Assembly (NCBI GenBank): GCA_021323855.1
Contig: JAJPKE010000045.1
Span: forward strand, 62,001 to 126,000
Direction of reading: 5' to 3'
Source: Chloroflexota bacterium
GTDB lineage: Bacteria > Chloroflexota > Ktedonobacteria > Ktedonobacterales > JADMIN01
DNA length: 64,000 bases
Each line of letters opens with the position of its first letter. Within the stretch, counting starts at the first letter, position 1. The position numbers and the translations under genes were made by a program. Under the pieces are notes generated by a model that was not told the origin of the DNA, did no database searches, and saw nothing but the letters and a program-made list of their open reading frames with translations. Below are positions 54,772 through 63,966 of the stretch, one piece after another.

Positions 54772-56274
54772 ATGAAACTGACTCTCGACCGCCAGCGCGA
54801 TATGCAGCTCTACCGGCAGATCGCCGAACAGATACGCGAATTGATCCGCAGCGGCGCGCTGCCGGCGGGATGTCGCCTGCCCACGGTGCGCCAGCTTGCC
54901 GGGGATCATGGCCTTACACGCCTGACCGTGCAATCCGCCTATACCGAACTCCAAACGCAGGGGTTGATCGAGTCGTTCGTCGGGCGCGGCACCTTCGTCG
55001 CTGAACATGCGCAGACGTTGCCCGCTCCGGCAATCCCCACCCTCGCAGCATTGCGACAATCGCCGGTTGAGCCGGCGGCGTGGCACAGCCAGGGCGTGCT
55101 GGCCGAACTGGTGCGCATGACGGAGCAGCCGGACCTGCTCTCCTTCGCACAGGCAATTCCCGCGCCAGAAACGTATCCAACGCGCGAATTCGGGCGGGCG
55201 CTACGCACCGCGTTGGAGCAGCCGGACGCGCTGAGCTACGGGCCGATTCAGGGCGAGGTGGAGCTACGCGAGCAGGTGAGCCGCGTGCTGCTGGAACGTG
55301 GGCTGGCGGCGTCGCCCGAGAGCGTGCTGATTACTTCTGGCGCACAGCAAGGGATTGATCTGGTGCTGCGCGCGCTGGCCGTGCCGGGCGGCGTCATCCT
55401 CACCGAAGAGCCGGTCTACCCTGGCATCCTGGAACTGGCGTCGGCGCATGGCCAGCAGGTGATTGGCCTGCCCATGGACGACGGCGGCCTCGCGCTTGCG
55501 GCGGTGGAGGCGGCCTGCATTGCCTACCGTCCACGCCTGCTCTATAGTGTGCCGACGTTTCAGAATCCCACCGGCCTCTCGCTGGCGCCGGAACGTCGCG
55601 CGGCGCTGCTGGCGCTGGCCCGCACGTATGGGTTGCTGATCGCTGAGGATGATGTCTACGGGCTGTTGGCGTATGACGAAGCGGCACCGTTGCCGCTGAA
55701 AGCGCAGGATGCGGCGGATCGCGTGGTCTATATCACCAGCTTCTCGAAGGTGCTGGCGCCGGGGTTGCGGCTGGGGGCGCTGGTGGCCTCGCCGGAGCGG
55801 CTCCCCGCGCTGGCCGCCGCTAAGCAGAGCAGTGACCTGATCTGTTCGCCGCTCTTGCAACGAGCGCTGGCGCTCTACCTGCGGCGCGGCCATTTTGCGG
55901 CGCATCTCCAACAGGTGCGTGCGCTCTACCGCGAACGGCGCGACGCACTGCTGGCGGCGCTGGATCGCTACCTGCCGGAGTGCGCATACATCCACCCTGC
56001 CGGCGGTCTCTGCCTCTGGGTGACGCTGCCGGAGGGCCTTGACGAGTCCGATTTTTGCCGCGAGGCCATCGAGCGCGGCGTCGGCGTGGCGCGCGGGCAG
56101 GCGTTCTTCTCGCAGCCACAGCGGCGCGGCTATCTGCGCCTGAGCTTTGGCGCGCATACTCCATCACAGATCGAGCATGGCGCGCGTCTGTTGGGCGACC
56201 TGCTGCGCGACCATCAACGTCGCCAAACACTGGTGCGCGCCCGTGCTGGCCTCACCGCGCGTCCGTTGGTGTAG
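54772..56274 (+). CDS. MocR-type (GntR/aminotransferase) transcriptional regulator
   Basis: 500 aa. N-terminal GntR winged helix: MQLYRQIAEQIRELIRSGAL, RLPTVRQLAGDHGLTRLTVQSAY. C-terminal aminotransferase-like domain with FSKVLAPGLRLG, LITSGAQQGIDLVL, PTFQNPTGLSLAP and AEDDVYGLLAYD. MocR proteins use PLP as a ligand (PdxR, GabR). Its target may be the divergent aminotransferase, an inference from layout. The ATG at 54772 lacks a strong ribosome site; 54754 is possible. Confidence 0.92.
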   Translation: MKLTLDRQRDMQLYRQIAEQIRELIRSGALPAGCRLPTVRQLAGDHGLTRLTVQSAYTELQTQGLIESFVGRGTFVAEHAQTLPAPAIPTLAALRQSPVEPAAWHSQGVLAELVRMTEQPDLLSFAQAIPAPETYPTREFGRALRTALEQPDALSYGPIQGEVELREQVSRVLLERGLAASPESVLITSGAQQGIDLVLRALAVPGGVILTEEPVYPGILELASAHGQQVIGLPMDDGGLALAAVEAACIAYRPRLLYSVPTFQNPTGLSLAPERRAALLALARTYGLLIAEDDVYGLLAYDEAAPLPLKAQDAADRVVYITSFSKVLAPGLRLGALVASPERLPALAAAKQSSDLICSPLLQRALALYLRRGHFAAHLQQVRALYRERRDALLAALDRYLPECAYIHPAGGLCLWVTLPEGLDESDFCREAIERGVGVARGQAFFSQPQRRGYLRLSFGAHTPSQIEHGARLLGDLLRDHQRRQTLVRARAGLTARPLV

Positions 56275-56316
56275 CCCCACCCCCATCCCCTCCCCCGTGC
56301 GCGGGAGAGGGGAGCG
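56274..56316. repeat. Dispersed hairpin repeat, family A, copy 11
   Basis: CCCCACCCCCAT flank, CCCCTCCCC / GGGAGAGGGG arms, overlapping the MocR stop. Confidence 0.8.
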
Positions 56317-56353
56317 CAGATGGGTCGGCGGATGAAGTGACCGGCTATCCTTA

Positions 56354-57256
56354 TCAGTCGGTGAGGACCGACAGGCGCAAGCGGCGCAGGTGAGCAGGAT
56401 CGGAGATCGCAGAGATCGCGGTGATCTTGCCGTGCCTGATCGAAACTTCGAGGACGCCGAGCAGCCGCCCGTAGGGGGCCACCACGACGCCTACCGCGCC
56501 ATTCACCAGCACGGGCTGTGTTGCCTGGGCAGTCCCCGCAAACCGTTTTGCTACCGCCGCCGCTCCATGCAGCTCTCCAGGCACGCCCGCAGCTATGGCT
56601 GCGGCATCGTAGTGGAGTGTGACCTCTGGATCGAGTACAGCGAGCAGCGCATCGAAGTTTCCGGTGCGCGCGGCGGTGAGAAATGCCTCAACTACTTCGC
56701 GGCTGGCGGCAAGGTCCTCATCCTGCAAAGGGGATTTCCCCCGCACGCGGCGGCGCGCGCGGCTGGCGAGTTGCCGGGCTGCGGCCGGGGAGCGTTCCAC
56801 CAGTGGGGCGATTTCCTCAAAGGGCACGGCGAAGATATCGTGCAGCACGAAGGCGAGACGCTCGGCGGGCGTCAGCGTGTCCAGCACCACCAACAGCGCC
56901 AGACCAACCGAATCGGCCAGCAGCATCTCTTGCTCTGGATCGCCCGCTCGTTCATCGCTCGTACCTGCGGTCACGGCCTCCGACGCTTCAAGCGACTCCT
57001 CGCGTCGTGACTTGCGCGCGTGCAGCATGTTGAGGCACACCCGTGCTGTTACCGTGGTCAGCCATCCGCCCAGATTCGCAACCTCACTCGTGTCGGAACG
57101 GCTGAGATGGAGCCAGACCTCCTGCACAGCGTCGTCCGCCTCTGCAAGCGAGCCGAGCATCCGGTAAGCCACCGCCCGCAGGCGCGGACGCTCCGCCTCG
57201 AATCGCTGCGCCAGCCAGTTGTCTATATCCACGTGTGTATCTGTGTGTCTATCCAT
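56354..57256 (-). CDS. RNA polymerase sigma factor, ECF41/SigJ type with SnoaL-like tail
   Basis: 300 aa. Sigma region 2 (RPRLRAVAYRMLGSLAEADDAVQEVWLHL) and region 4 (LTPAERLAFVLHDIFAVPFEEIAPLVERSPAAARQLASRARRRV), then a ~100-residue SnoaL/NTF2-like domain (FDALLAVLDPEVTLHYDA ... LEVSIRHGKITAI). ECF41 sigma factors use that tail as an intramolecular switch and usually sit beside a COE gene. Here the partner is a divergent monooxygenase-like gene. GAGGAT lies upstream. Confidence 0.9.
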   Translation of the reverse strand: MDRHTDTHVDIDNWLAQRFEAERPRLRAVAYRMLGSLAEADDAVQEVWLHLSRSDTSEVANLGGWLTTVTARVCLNMLHARKSRREESLEASEAVTAGTSDERAGDPEQEMLLADSVGLALLVVLDTLTPAERLAFVLHDIFAVPFEEIAPLVERSPAAARQLASRARRRVRGKSPLQDEDLAASREVVEAFLTAARTGNFDALLAVLDPEVTLHYDAAAIAAGVPGELHGAAAVAKRFAGTAQATQPVLVNGAVGVVVAPYGRLLGVLEVSIRHGKITAISAISDPAHLRRLRLSVLTD

Positions 57257-57470
57257 CGGTCACATATCCTCATTTCAGTTTGTCATAGACATGACAACGG
57301 AAACCTGGCCGATGTGACAGAGAGGGCAGAGAAACGCACACTCCTCTTGCTCGCACCGGCTGGGCACCGTTGTCACGATCAAAATGCGCCAGTGGCGGCT
57401 GGAATACTTACCACCGGAAAGGCCAAACCGGCCAGGCGCATGAGTGACACGAGTGAAAAGAGGGGTTCCT

Positions 57471-57773
57471 ATGAAAGTCATGATGTCTCACACCAAAGTG
57501 AAGCCTGACCAGCGCGAAGCCATCAAAGCGGCGGGCATGCGCGTCCTCGAAGGGCTGAAACGCGAGCAGCCGCAGGGCATTCGCTACGCCACTTTCCAGC
57601 TTCCAGACGGGGAGAGTTTTGTCACGCTCGTCGCCATTGACGACGGCATAGAGAATCCGTTGCATGCCTTGCCTGAGTACCAGGCGTTCGCAGAGGGCTT
57701 TAAGTCCTGGATAGCCGAGCCACCAACCTCCGAACAGTTGACAGTAGGCTGGTCCTATCGCTTCTTCGAATAA
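57471..57773 (+). CDS. Small dimeric alpha-beta barrel-like protein
   Basis: 100 aa. The layout MMSHTKVKPDQREAIKAAGMRVLEGL, RYATFQLPDGESFVTLVAIDD, YQAFAEGFKSWIAEPP resembles ABM/stress-responsive dimeric alpha/beta-barrel domains that act as small monooxygenases or heme oxygenases. GAGGGG lies before the ATG. Divergent from an ECF41 sigma factor, a usual location for ECF41-controlled enzymes. No heme or flavin site can be read directly. Confidence 0.75.
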   Translation: MKVMMSHTKVKPDQREAIKAAGMRVLEGLKREQPQGIRYATFQLPDGESFVTLVAIDDGIENPLHALPEYQAFAEGFKSWIAEPPTSEQLTVGWSYRFFE

Positions 57774-57786
57774 GGATGTGAGCATT

Positions 57787-57828
57787 GAGCGGGCACTGGC
57801 GAGCGTGACCGTTCGCCAGTGCCCGCTC
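57787..57828. terminator. Strong stem-loop after the barrel-protein gene
   Basis: Perfect 16-bp arms GAGCGGGCACTGGCGA (57787-57802) and TCGCCAGTGCCCGCTC (57813-57828) with a 10-nt loop. The remainder of the 57774-58078 gap shows no gene, only GTACTTCTC twice nearby. Confidence 0.8.
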
Positions 57829-58078
57829 TGTACTTCTCTCCGTACTTCTCGCAGAATGTTGCAAATGTGTGTCGGCGGCGTGTGACGCGCTACAGGATGG
57901 CGCAAGAACCGTTACAGAACTGGGACACCTCCGGCACGCTTCCTCCATATCTCCCCGCCATACTGAAACCATCGGCTGATGCAAACCGGCCACTGCTTTC
58001 CAGGCCAACAACGTTTCACATGGTTTCCTGGCGTCTTCCGTGGCGCCTCACGAGAGGTTTTTTGAGGAGTTTTCCGGT

Positions 58079-58822
58079 ATGGCAATCAATCCAATCAATC
58101 AAGAGCAACAGAACCCAACGTCTCCCCAGGCGGCGATTGCACCGCTGGTGCAGGTGGAACATCTTTCGCGTGTCATCCAAACCCGCGCACAGAAGACGAC
58201 GATTCTTGACGACATCAGCTTTCAGGTGCCCGCACGCAGTCTCTTTGCCATCAACGGCCCCTCCGGCAGTGGCAAGTCTACGCTGCTCAACCTGCTGACC
58301 GGCATAGACCGGCCCAGCAGCGGGCGTATCCTCTTCGCCGGACACGAGGTGCGCCGCATGAGCGAAAACCGGCTGGCAAAGTGGCGCGGCCAGCACGTCG
58401 GCATCGTCTTTCAGTTCTTTCAGCTCATCCCCACGCTGACGGCGCAGGAGAACATTCAACTGGCGCTGGAACTGGGCGGAACAATGCCCCGCCGCCAGTG
58501 GCGCAAGCGGACGCAGGAGTGCCTGCGTCTGGTGAAGCTGGAGGATTACGCCAATCGCCTGCCCAGCGAACTTTCTGGCGGCCAGCAGCAGCGCGTCGCC
58601 ATTGCCCGCGCGCTCGCCAACGATCCGCCGGTGCTGGTGGCAGACGAGCCGACCGGCAATCTCGACTCGCATACGGCAAGCGAAATCTTTGATCTGCTGG
58701 CAATGCTGACGCACCAGGCAAAGACGGTGATCTACGTGACGCATGATCCTCGGCTGGCGGCGCGCGCCAAAGACGGCATTGAACTGATGGATGGGCGACT
58801 GGTTTCGGAATCGCGGCAGTAA
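58079..58822 (+). CDS. ABC transporter ATP-binding protein (MacB/LolD type)
   Basis: 247 aa. Walker [13 protein letters not shown]-loop [17 protein letters not shown], signature [10 protein letters not shown], Walker [13 protein letters not shown], His-loop [15 protein letters not shown] precedes the ATG at 58079. Pairs with the permease 165 bp downstream. The last codons and stop (ESRQ*) lie within a dispersed repeat (58809-58839). Confidence 0.94.
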   Translation: MAINPINQEQQNPTSPQAAIAPLVQVEHLSRVIQTRAQKTTILDDISFQVPARSLFAINGPSGSGKSTLLNLLTGIDRPSSGRILFAGHEVRRMSENRLAKWRGQHVGIVFQFFQLIPTLTAQENIQLALELGGTMPRRQWRKRTQECLRLVKLEDYANRLPSELSGGQQQRVAIARALANDPPVLVADEPTGNLDSHTASEIFDLLAMLTHQAKTVIYVTHDPRLAARAKDGIELMDGRLVSESRQ

Positions 58823-58857
58823 ACTGCCGGCGCACGGAAACTAGCGAATGAATTCGC
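58809..58857. repeat. Family B-type repeat at the ABC ATPase 3' end
   Basis: 58809-58839 is the exact reverse complement of 13175-13205, and AGCGAATGAATTCGC follows (58843-58857). The repeat contributes the ATPase stop codon. Confidence 0.9.
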
Positions 58858-58868
58858 CCCGCCTGCGC

Positions 58869-58967
58869 TCCCCTCTTCTATGGGAGAGGGGTGGCTGAAG
58901 GCCAGGGTGAGGTCTCTGCTCTGCGTTCCCCTCTCCCGCGCACTGGGGAGGGGCTAGAGGTGGGGGC
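58869..58967. repeat. Dispersed hairpin repeats, family A, copies 12 and 13
   Basis: Two copies: 58869-58912 (CCCCTCTTC / GGAGAGGGG, GGTGAGG flank) and 58927-58967 (CCCCTCTCC / GGGGAGGGG, GGTGGGGG flank), between the ATPase and permease genes. Confidence 0.8.
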
Positions 58968-58987
58968 TTCCATAGAGGAGAGAGAGC

Positions 58988-61321
58988 ATGCGAGCCATTA
59001 CAAAGAAAGCCATCAAAGATGTGACACGGCGCAAGCTACGCGCCGCCCTGACCATCATCGGCATTGCGATAGGCGTCCTGGGCCTTGCCGCCATCAGCAC
59101 AGCATCGAGCCAGCTTAACGCCAGCCTTAGCTATAGCACGAATGCCTCGGCGCAGCCGGATATCTCGTTTACTACCACGCCCGCAAGTCCGGCGCTGGCG
59201 GGGCTGCTGGCGCAACAGCCGAATGTCAAGCGCGTACAGGCGGGCAGCCTGGAAGTGGCACGCTGGGCCATTCCATCGGGGCATTATCCACTGGCGCTCA
59301 CCGGCATCAGCGATTTCCACAACGTGCAGATCAACCCATTCCAGTTGGTATCCGGCCATCTGCCGGGCGCCGGTGAGGTGCTGATGGAGTCTAGCGACCG
59401 CAGCATCCAATCGCTGCGCGTGGGGGATACCATCACGGTCAGCATCCGCAATGTGCTGGTACACCTCACCATCTCCGGCTTTGCGCGCACGCAGGGTCTC
59501 CCATCCGCCACGTTTGAGGGGCTGGCCTTTGGCTACATGCCGGAAGACGCGCTGGAATCGCTCTATCATCTCTCTGGTCCCACCAGTTTCCTGATTCAAG
59601 TGCAGGACCAGAGCCAGCGCCAGGCGACAGCGCAGCAGTTGACGCAGATCATCGAGGGCCAGCACGCGCATGTGCTTTCCGCGAGCATCGGCCAGAGCGG
59701 CACCAGCGCCGCGCAACTCATCAACGGGCTGCTGAGTGTGCTGGGTATCCTGGCGGCGATTGCGCTCCTCCTCAGCGTGTTCCTGCTGCTCAGCACCATC
59801 ACTACACTGATTGCGGAGCAGGTGCCAGTGATTGGCACGATGAAGGCGATTGGCGCGCGACGGCGGCAGATCATGCGCAACTACCTCACGTCGGTCGCGC
59901 TCTATGGCGTCATTGGCACGGGAATCGGGCTGGCACTTGGCACACTGGTGGCGGCGTTGCTGGTGAGCTATATCAATAGCCTGTTCAACCTCGATGCGAA
60001 TCCGCTCAGCATCAGTCCGGCGACGATCATCCTCTGTCTGGTAGTGGGTATTGGGGTGCCGCTGTTGGCTGCGCTCTTCCCCATCTGGCGCGGCACCCGT
60101 ATCACCGTCCACCAGGCGCTCTCTGGTTACGGGCTGGATGGCGGCGCGCGCAGGCGCAGCTTCACCGGACGGTTCTTTGGCTTCCTGCCGCAGACGGCGC
60201 AGCTTGGCATACGCAGCCTTTCCCGCAAGCGCTCGCGCACCGCGCTGACGCTACTGGCGCTGGCGCTCTCCGGCGCGTGCTTCCTGGCGGTGCAGACGAC
60301 CGCGTACTCGTTCTCGACCTTTCTGACGCAGGAAACCAACATCTACCACGCTGACATCTTCGTGAATCTGGCTGAACCTACCCCGCGTGAGACGCTGGCG
60401 CAGGCGCTGGCGAACACGCCCGGCATCGCGCAACTCGATGGCACGGAGGATCAGCTTGTTCACTCGCAGTGGGGCGATGGCGTGCTGACGGGCATCACCC
60501 CTGGCTCGCCAACCTATCACCAGCAGATGCTCGCGGGTCGCTGGTTCACGGCGAACGACACGAATGTCGTGGTATTGAGCGACAAAGCGGCAAACAACGC
60601 CGGCAAGCACATCGGCGATACCATCAGCTTCAACGATGGCCTGCACAGCGCCACCTGGACGGTCATCGGCATCGCGCGCGACAACAACAATGCCGCCATC
60701 AAGCTGGGTGTGCTGCTGGCGCCGCTGGCCGAGGTGGATGCGTTTCAGCATCTCCCCGCATCCTACATGAATTCGGCGCTGATTATCGCGGGCAACCACA
60801 ACGCCAGCGCAGTGACAGCGCTCGCCGCGCAGGTGGACGACGCACTCAGCGCCGCCGGAGTGCAGGCGGTGGTGGAGACACTGGCGCAGGTCATCGCCCA
60901 GAACCAGAGTACGTTCCTCATCGTCGAGGTATTGCTCTATCTCGTCGCCGTGATCGTCGCGGTGGTCGGCGCAATCGGCCTCTTCAATGCGCTGGTGATG
61001 GGAGTCTTGGAGCGGCGGCGCGAGATCGGCATTCTGCGCTCGATGGGTGCGCGCAGCCGACAGGTGGCGCTGGTCTTCTGGACGGAGGGCCTGACGCTGG
61101 GCGTTGTCTCCTGGGTGATTGCGATTGCGCTGGGCATCCCCGCCGCTTATGGGTTCGTCCTCCTGCTGGGCAAGCTGCTGGTGACGCTGCCCTTCGCGTT
61201 AAACCCGCTCAGCCTCGTGTGGATGCTGCTCTTCATTCTAGTGGTGGCGACGCTGGCGAGCATCGGGCCTGTCTGGGGCGCCTCGCGCCTGCGCATCGCT
61301 GAGACGCTCAAATACGAGTAG
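58988..61321 (+). CDS. MacB/FtsX-type ABC transporter permease (two repeats)
   Basis: 777 aa. N-terminal helix LRAALTIIGIAIGVLGLAAIST, large periplasmic MacB_PCD-like domain, three FtsX helices around residues 245-370 with KAIGARRRQIMRNYLTSVALYG, a second N-terminal helix around 415-440 (RTALTLLALALSGACFLAV), a second periplasmic domain, and three C-terminal helices with RREIGILRSMGARSRQVALVFW. GAGGAGAGAG lies upstream. Together with the preceding ATPase it forms a lipoprotein/mechanotransmission-type ABC system, substrate unknown. Confidence 0.93.
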   Translation: MRAITKKAIKDVTRRKLRAALTIIGIAIGVLGLAAISTASSQLNASLSYSTNASAQPDISFTTTPASPALAGLLAQQPNVKRVQAGSLEVARWAIPSGHYPLALTGISDFHNVQINPFQLVSGHLPGAGEVLMESSDRSIQSLRVGDTITVSIRNVLVHLTISGFARTQGLPSATFEGLAFGYMPEDALESLYHLSGPTSFLIQVQDQSQRQATAQQLTQIIEGQHAHVLSASIGQSGTSAAQLINGLLSVLGILAAIALLLSVFLLLSTITTLIAEQVPVIGTMKAIGARRRQIMRNYLTSVALYGVIGTGIGLALGTLVAALLVSYINSLFNLDANPLSISPATIILCLVVGIGVPLLAALFPIWRGTRITVHQALSGYGLDGGARRRSFTGRFFGFLPQTAQLGIRSLSRKRSRTALTLLALALSGACFLAVQTTAYSFSTFLTQETNIYHADIFVNLAEPTPRETLAQALANTPGIAQLDGTEDQLVHSQWGDGVLTGITPGSPTYHQQMLAGRWFTANDTNVVVLSDKAANNAGKHIGDTISFNDGLHSATWTVIGIARDNNNAAIKLGVLLAPLAEVDAFQHLPASYMNSALIIAGNHNASAVTALAAQVDDALSAAGVQAVVETLAQVIAQNQSTFLIVEVLLYLVAVIVAVVGAIGLFNALVMGVLERRREIGILRSMGARSRQVALVFWTEGLTLGVVSWVIAIALGIPAAYGFVLLLGKLLVTLPFALNPLSLVWMLLFILVVATLASIGPVWGASRLRIAETLKYE

Positions 61322-61448
61322 CCGATGAGTAACGCATGATGGTATATCAGAGTGGAGTGTCCAGCATGTTGGATGTTTGGCGCTCCACCCTGATATTATC
61401 AAGCAACGTTGTGTCTATGCTCTGGCCGAGCCGGATAGGAGATGTCCC

Positions 61449-61646
61449 ATGCGCCTGGTTTTGCTTATTCTTGGCGTTCTTGCCATTCTCGTCGGCATCG
61501 TGTGGATATTGCAGGGCTTCAACATCCTGGGCGGAAGTGTGATGAGTGGCCATAGTATCTATGCGCTGCTTGGTCTCATCCTCGGATTGATCGGCGTAGT
61601 GCTGGTTGCCGTCGGCGCGCGGCGACGTGGCGTGCCCACCGCATGA
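61449..61646 (+). CDS. Small two-helix membrane protein
   Basis: 65 aa. RLVLLILGVLAILVGIVWIL and YALLGLILGLIGVVLVAVGA. AGGAGAT precedes the ATG; 128 bp after the permease, so possibly cotranscribed. No family known. Confidence 0.65.
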   Translation: MRLVLLILGVLAILVGIVWILQGFNILGGSVMSGHSIYALLGLILGLIGVVLVAVGARRRGVPTA

Positions 61647-61673
61647 GGTAGCCATTCCGCTCAATAGTTCTGC

Positions 61674-62399
61674 TCAGACGATGAGGCCGGGGAGCAGTCC
61701 AAACAGTAGCGCGAAGGGGAGCAGCGCCAGCCCAAGCCAGGCATGGGTGCGAATGCACAGTGCCGCGCCAAGCACCAGCCCCAATAGCGCGAAGAAGCCA
61801 ACGACGATGAGCGGCAGATTGCCGCTGAAGGATATACCGGCGACATCTGGCCAGTGCGATTGCAAGAACTGGACGACGATGAGCAGCCCGATGCTATAGA
61901 AGAAGCCAACGGCTGGCACGAGCAGCGAAATGCCAAGCGCGCGCAGGCGGCCAACACGCTTCTTTGTGACTTCCTGTGCGCTCATGCCGGAGGCGCTACG
62001 GCGCTTGGCGCGCCACATATAGCGTTGCACGCGGAAAAAGCCGAGAAAGACCGCAATCGCTTTGGGGACACCGCCAAATACTGGAAAGACGCCCAGCAGA
62101 TTGAGGAAAAAGTACAGCCAGTCGGCATCGAGCCAGTCAGCGATGACATCGCGCAGCGCAATGATGCTACCAACAATCGGCACAAAGCCCAGCAGCGCAT
62201 GAATGATGGCGCCGGGTAACCTCACCTCCGGCGCGAAGTCTCCCAGGATCGCCCCGCGATAGATATCTCTAGGAAACGAATAACTGGCGCGTGCTGGCTG
62301 CTTTGGCCGGGCAGGCGGGCCTGGTGGACCGGGCAGGCGCGGAACCACCAGTTGATGCGAGCGCGCCGGCGCCTTCTGAGGCGAGATACCAGGCTGCAT
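61674..62399 (-). CDS. Polytopic membrane protein, unknown
   Basis: 241 aa, about five hydrophobic segments (LPGAIIHALLGFVPIVGSIIALRD, WLYFFLNLLGVFPVFGGVPKAIAVFLGFF and others). The N-terminal ~55 residues are Pro/Arg-rich and cytosolic. AAGGGG precedes the ATG at 62399. The FLNLLGVFPVFGGVPK segment resembles pretoxin/polymorphic-toxin type membrane entries in some actinobacterial proteins only weakly, so no family is given. Confidence 0.7.
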   Translation of the reverse strand: MQPGISPQKAPARSHQLVVPRLPGPPGPPARPKQPARASYSFPRDIYRGAILGDFAPEVRLPGAIIHALLGFVPIVGSIIALRDVIADWLDADWLYFFLNLLGVFPVFGGVPKAIAVFLGFFRVQRYMWRAKRRSASGMSAQEVTKKRVGRLRALGISLLVPAVGFFYSIGLLIVVQFLQSHWPDVAGISFSGNLPLIVVGFFALLGLVLGAALCIRTHAWLGLALLPFALLFGLLPGLIV

Positions 62400-62510
62400 A
62401 CACGCCCCTTTATGCCACGCATGCGTTGCTTTATTGTCAGTGCATGGTCGCTGAAGCAACACACCACAATACACCAGGACCGATATGATACTGCGCGCTG
62501 CCGGTTGCTG

Positions 62511-63350
62511 TCAATCTCTCCGCTCACCCGGTTGGGATGAGCGATCCAGCCACGCGCGGATGGAGGCTTCATGTTCGCGGAAGTGCCCATAGGAGTTATT
62601 CGCCACCCGCATCCAGGGTGGGATATCGTCTGGCAAGCCCAGGACCGCCGCGTTGTTCAATAGCTCATCGGGGCAGGCGGCAATCACTCCTAGCAGTTGC
62701 GAAAATACTTGATCGGCCTCCGCCAGCACGTCGGCAAGTGGGCGCTGACGGCTCTCGGCGGCGATAATCTCGTTGCGCTCGTCCATGCTCAGCGCCGCCA
62801 GCCCGCTGCGCACCCGCGTTGGGTCGGTTCCCGTGTTGACGATCTGCTGCGCGCTCTCCACAATGCGGCGCTCATACCAGGTCAAATGCGCAATGAGTTC
62901 CTTGACTGACCATGCGCCCTCGACGCCCGGCTCTTCCATGCGTTCCACGCCAACCTCGGCCAGCAGCGCGTTCCAGCGGCGGCGCTCAACCTGCAAAATG
63001 TTGCTCAGCCGTGCGCCTGTCATCGGTCCCTCTTCGGCGAAGCGCGCAAACTCCCTGGCCACTTCGGGGCCGGTATGGTTGAGCGCGAGCAGCCATGCCA
63101 TGCTCGCCGCCGCTGCCTTCATCACATCGCGGCGTGAGAGTGCCGCTGCTGATTCCACCTGTTGCTGTGACGTTTGGGCGGCAATGCGCGCTTGCAGCAC
63201 TTGCGCAAAAGCAGCGTGAACTTCAGATGGCGCTGGGCGCGGCTGAAGCGCCTGATCGAGACGGAGTACCATCTGCGCCAGTTCACTGTCGTTGCCCAGC
63301 GGATCCACTAGATCGGCATAGCGTTCGGGAGGGGTGTTAGATGCCGGCAT
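62511..63350 (-). CDS. DinB-like protein with anti-sigma-like N terminus
   Basis: 279 aa. Residues ~1-75 are soluble and look like a short anti-sigma head; residues ~73-92 hold a hydrophobic segment (RRDVMKAAAASMAWLLALNHTG). The C-terminal ~170 residues are a DinB/DfsB four-helix fold (WNALLAEV, WSVKELIAHLTWYERRIVE, YGHFREHEASIRAWL), normally a metal-dependent hydrolase or thiol transferase. AAGGAG precedes the ATG. It overlaps the ECF sigma gene by 14 bp, so it is coupled to it. Confidence 0.75.
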   Translation of the reverse strand: MPASNTPPERYADLVDPLGNDSELAQMVLRLDQALQPRPAPSEVHAAFAQVLQARIAAQTSQQQVESAAALSRRDVMKAAAASMAWLLALNHTGPEVAREFARFAEEGPMTGARLSNILQVERRRWNALLAEVGVERMEEPGVEGAWSVKELIAHLTWYERRIVESAQQIVNTGTDPTRVRSGLAALSMDERNEIIAAESRQRPLADVLAEADQVFSQLLGVIAACPDELLNNAAVLGLPDDIPPWMRVANNSYGHFREHEASIRAWLDRSSQPGERRD

Positions 63351-63966
63351 GGTATCGCTCCTTCAGGGTATGCAGAGCGCGGGTGATGCGCTTGCGGGCG
63401 GCGTCTTCGCTGATGCCGAGGACCGCGCCAATCTCCGCCAGCGTGAGTTGCGCCGTGAAGCGGAGGATCAGCGCCTCACGTGTCGTCGCGTCGAGCAATG
63501 CCAGCAGGCGTTGCACCTCGGCAATCTCGTCGCGTCGCAGCGTAGCAGACTCGGCACTGTCCTCTGCGCAGGGGTGAAGGTCTTCGGGCACGGCTTCCCA
63601 GGGCACGGTTCGTCGCTGGCTCCGCTGCCAGTCGGTCGCCGCGTTGCGTGCGATGCGAAAAAGCCAGGCGGCAACCGACCCACCGGCGCGTATCTGATAA
63701 CGCGGCAGGGCATCGAGCGCGCGTAAGAACACCTGCTGCGTCAGGTCGGCGGCCTCATCAGCGCCATCCCGGCCAGCACGCATGCGCAGATAGGAATAGA
63801 TGCGGTCCACATAGCGAGCGTAGAGCGGCTCAAACAGGGCGATGTCACGCTGGGCAGCCAGCATCAGCGCCGCATCATCAGATACGGCATTGGATTCGCC
63901 TGATGAGCCAGCGGCATGTTGCGCTGTCTGCTCACGGTTACGGTTTGTCTGCTCGTTGCGTGGCAC
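63337..63966 (-). CDS. ECF RNA polymerase sigma factor
   Basis: 209 aa. Region 2: FEPLYARYVDRIYSYLRMRAGRDGADEAADLTQQVFLRALDAL (in pieces) with the typical LTQQVFLRAL; region 4: LDATTREALILRFTAQLTLAEIGAVLGISEDAARKRITRAL. The GTG start has AAGGAGG 5 nt upstream. First gene of a pair with the DinB-type protein, which may be its regulator. Complete at the window end; its promoter lies just outside or within the last ~30 bp. Confidence 0.93.
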   Translation of the reverse strand: MPRNEQTNRNREQTAQHAAGSSGESNAVSDDAALMLAAQRDIALFEPLYARYVDRIYSYLRMRAGRDGADEAADLTQQVFLRALDALPRYQIRAGGSVAAWLFRIARNAATDWQRSQRRTVPWEAVPEDLHPCAEDSAESATLRRDEIAEVQRLLALLDATTREALILRFTAQLTLAEIGAVLGISEDAARKRITRALHTLKERYHAGI

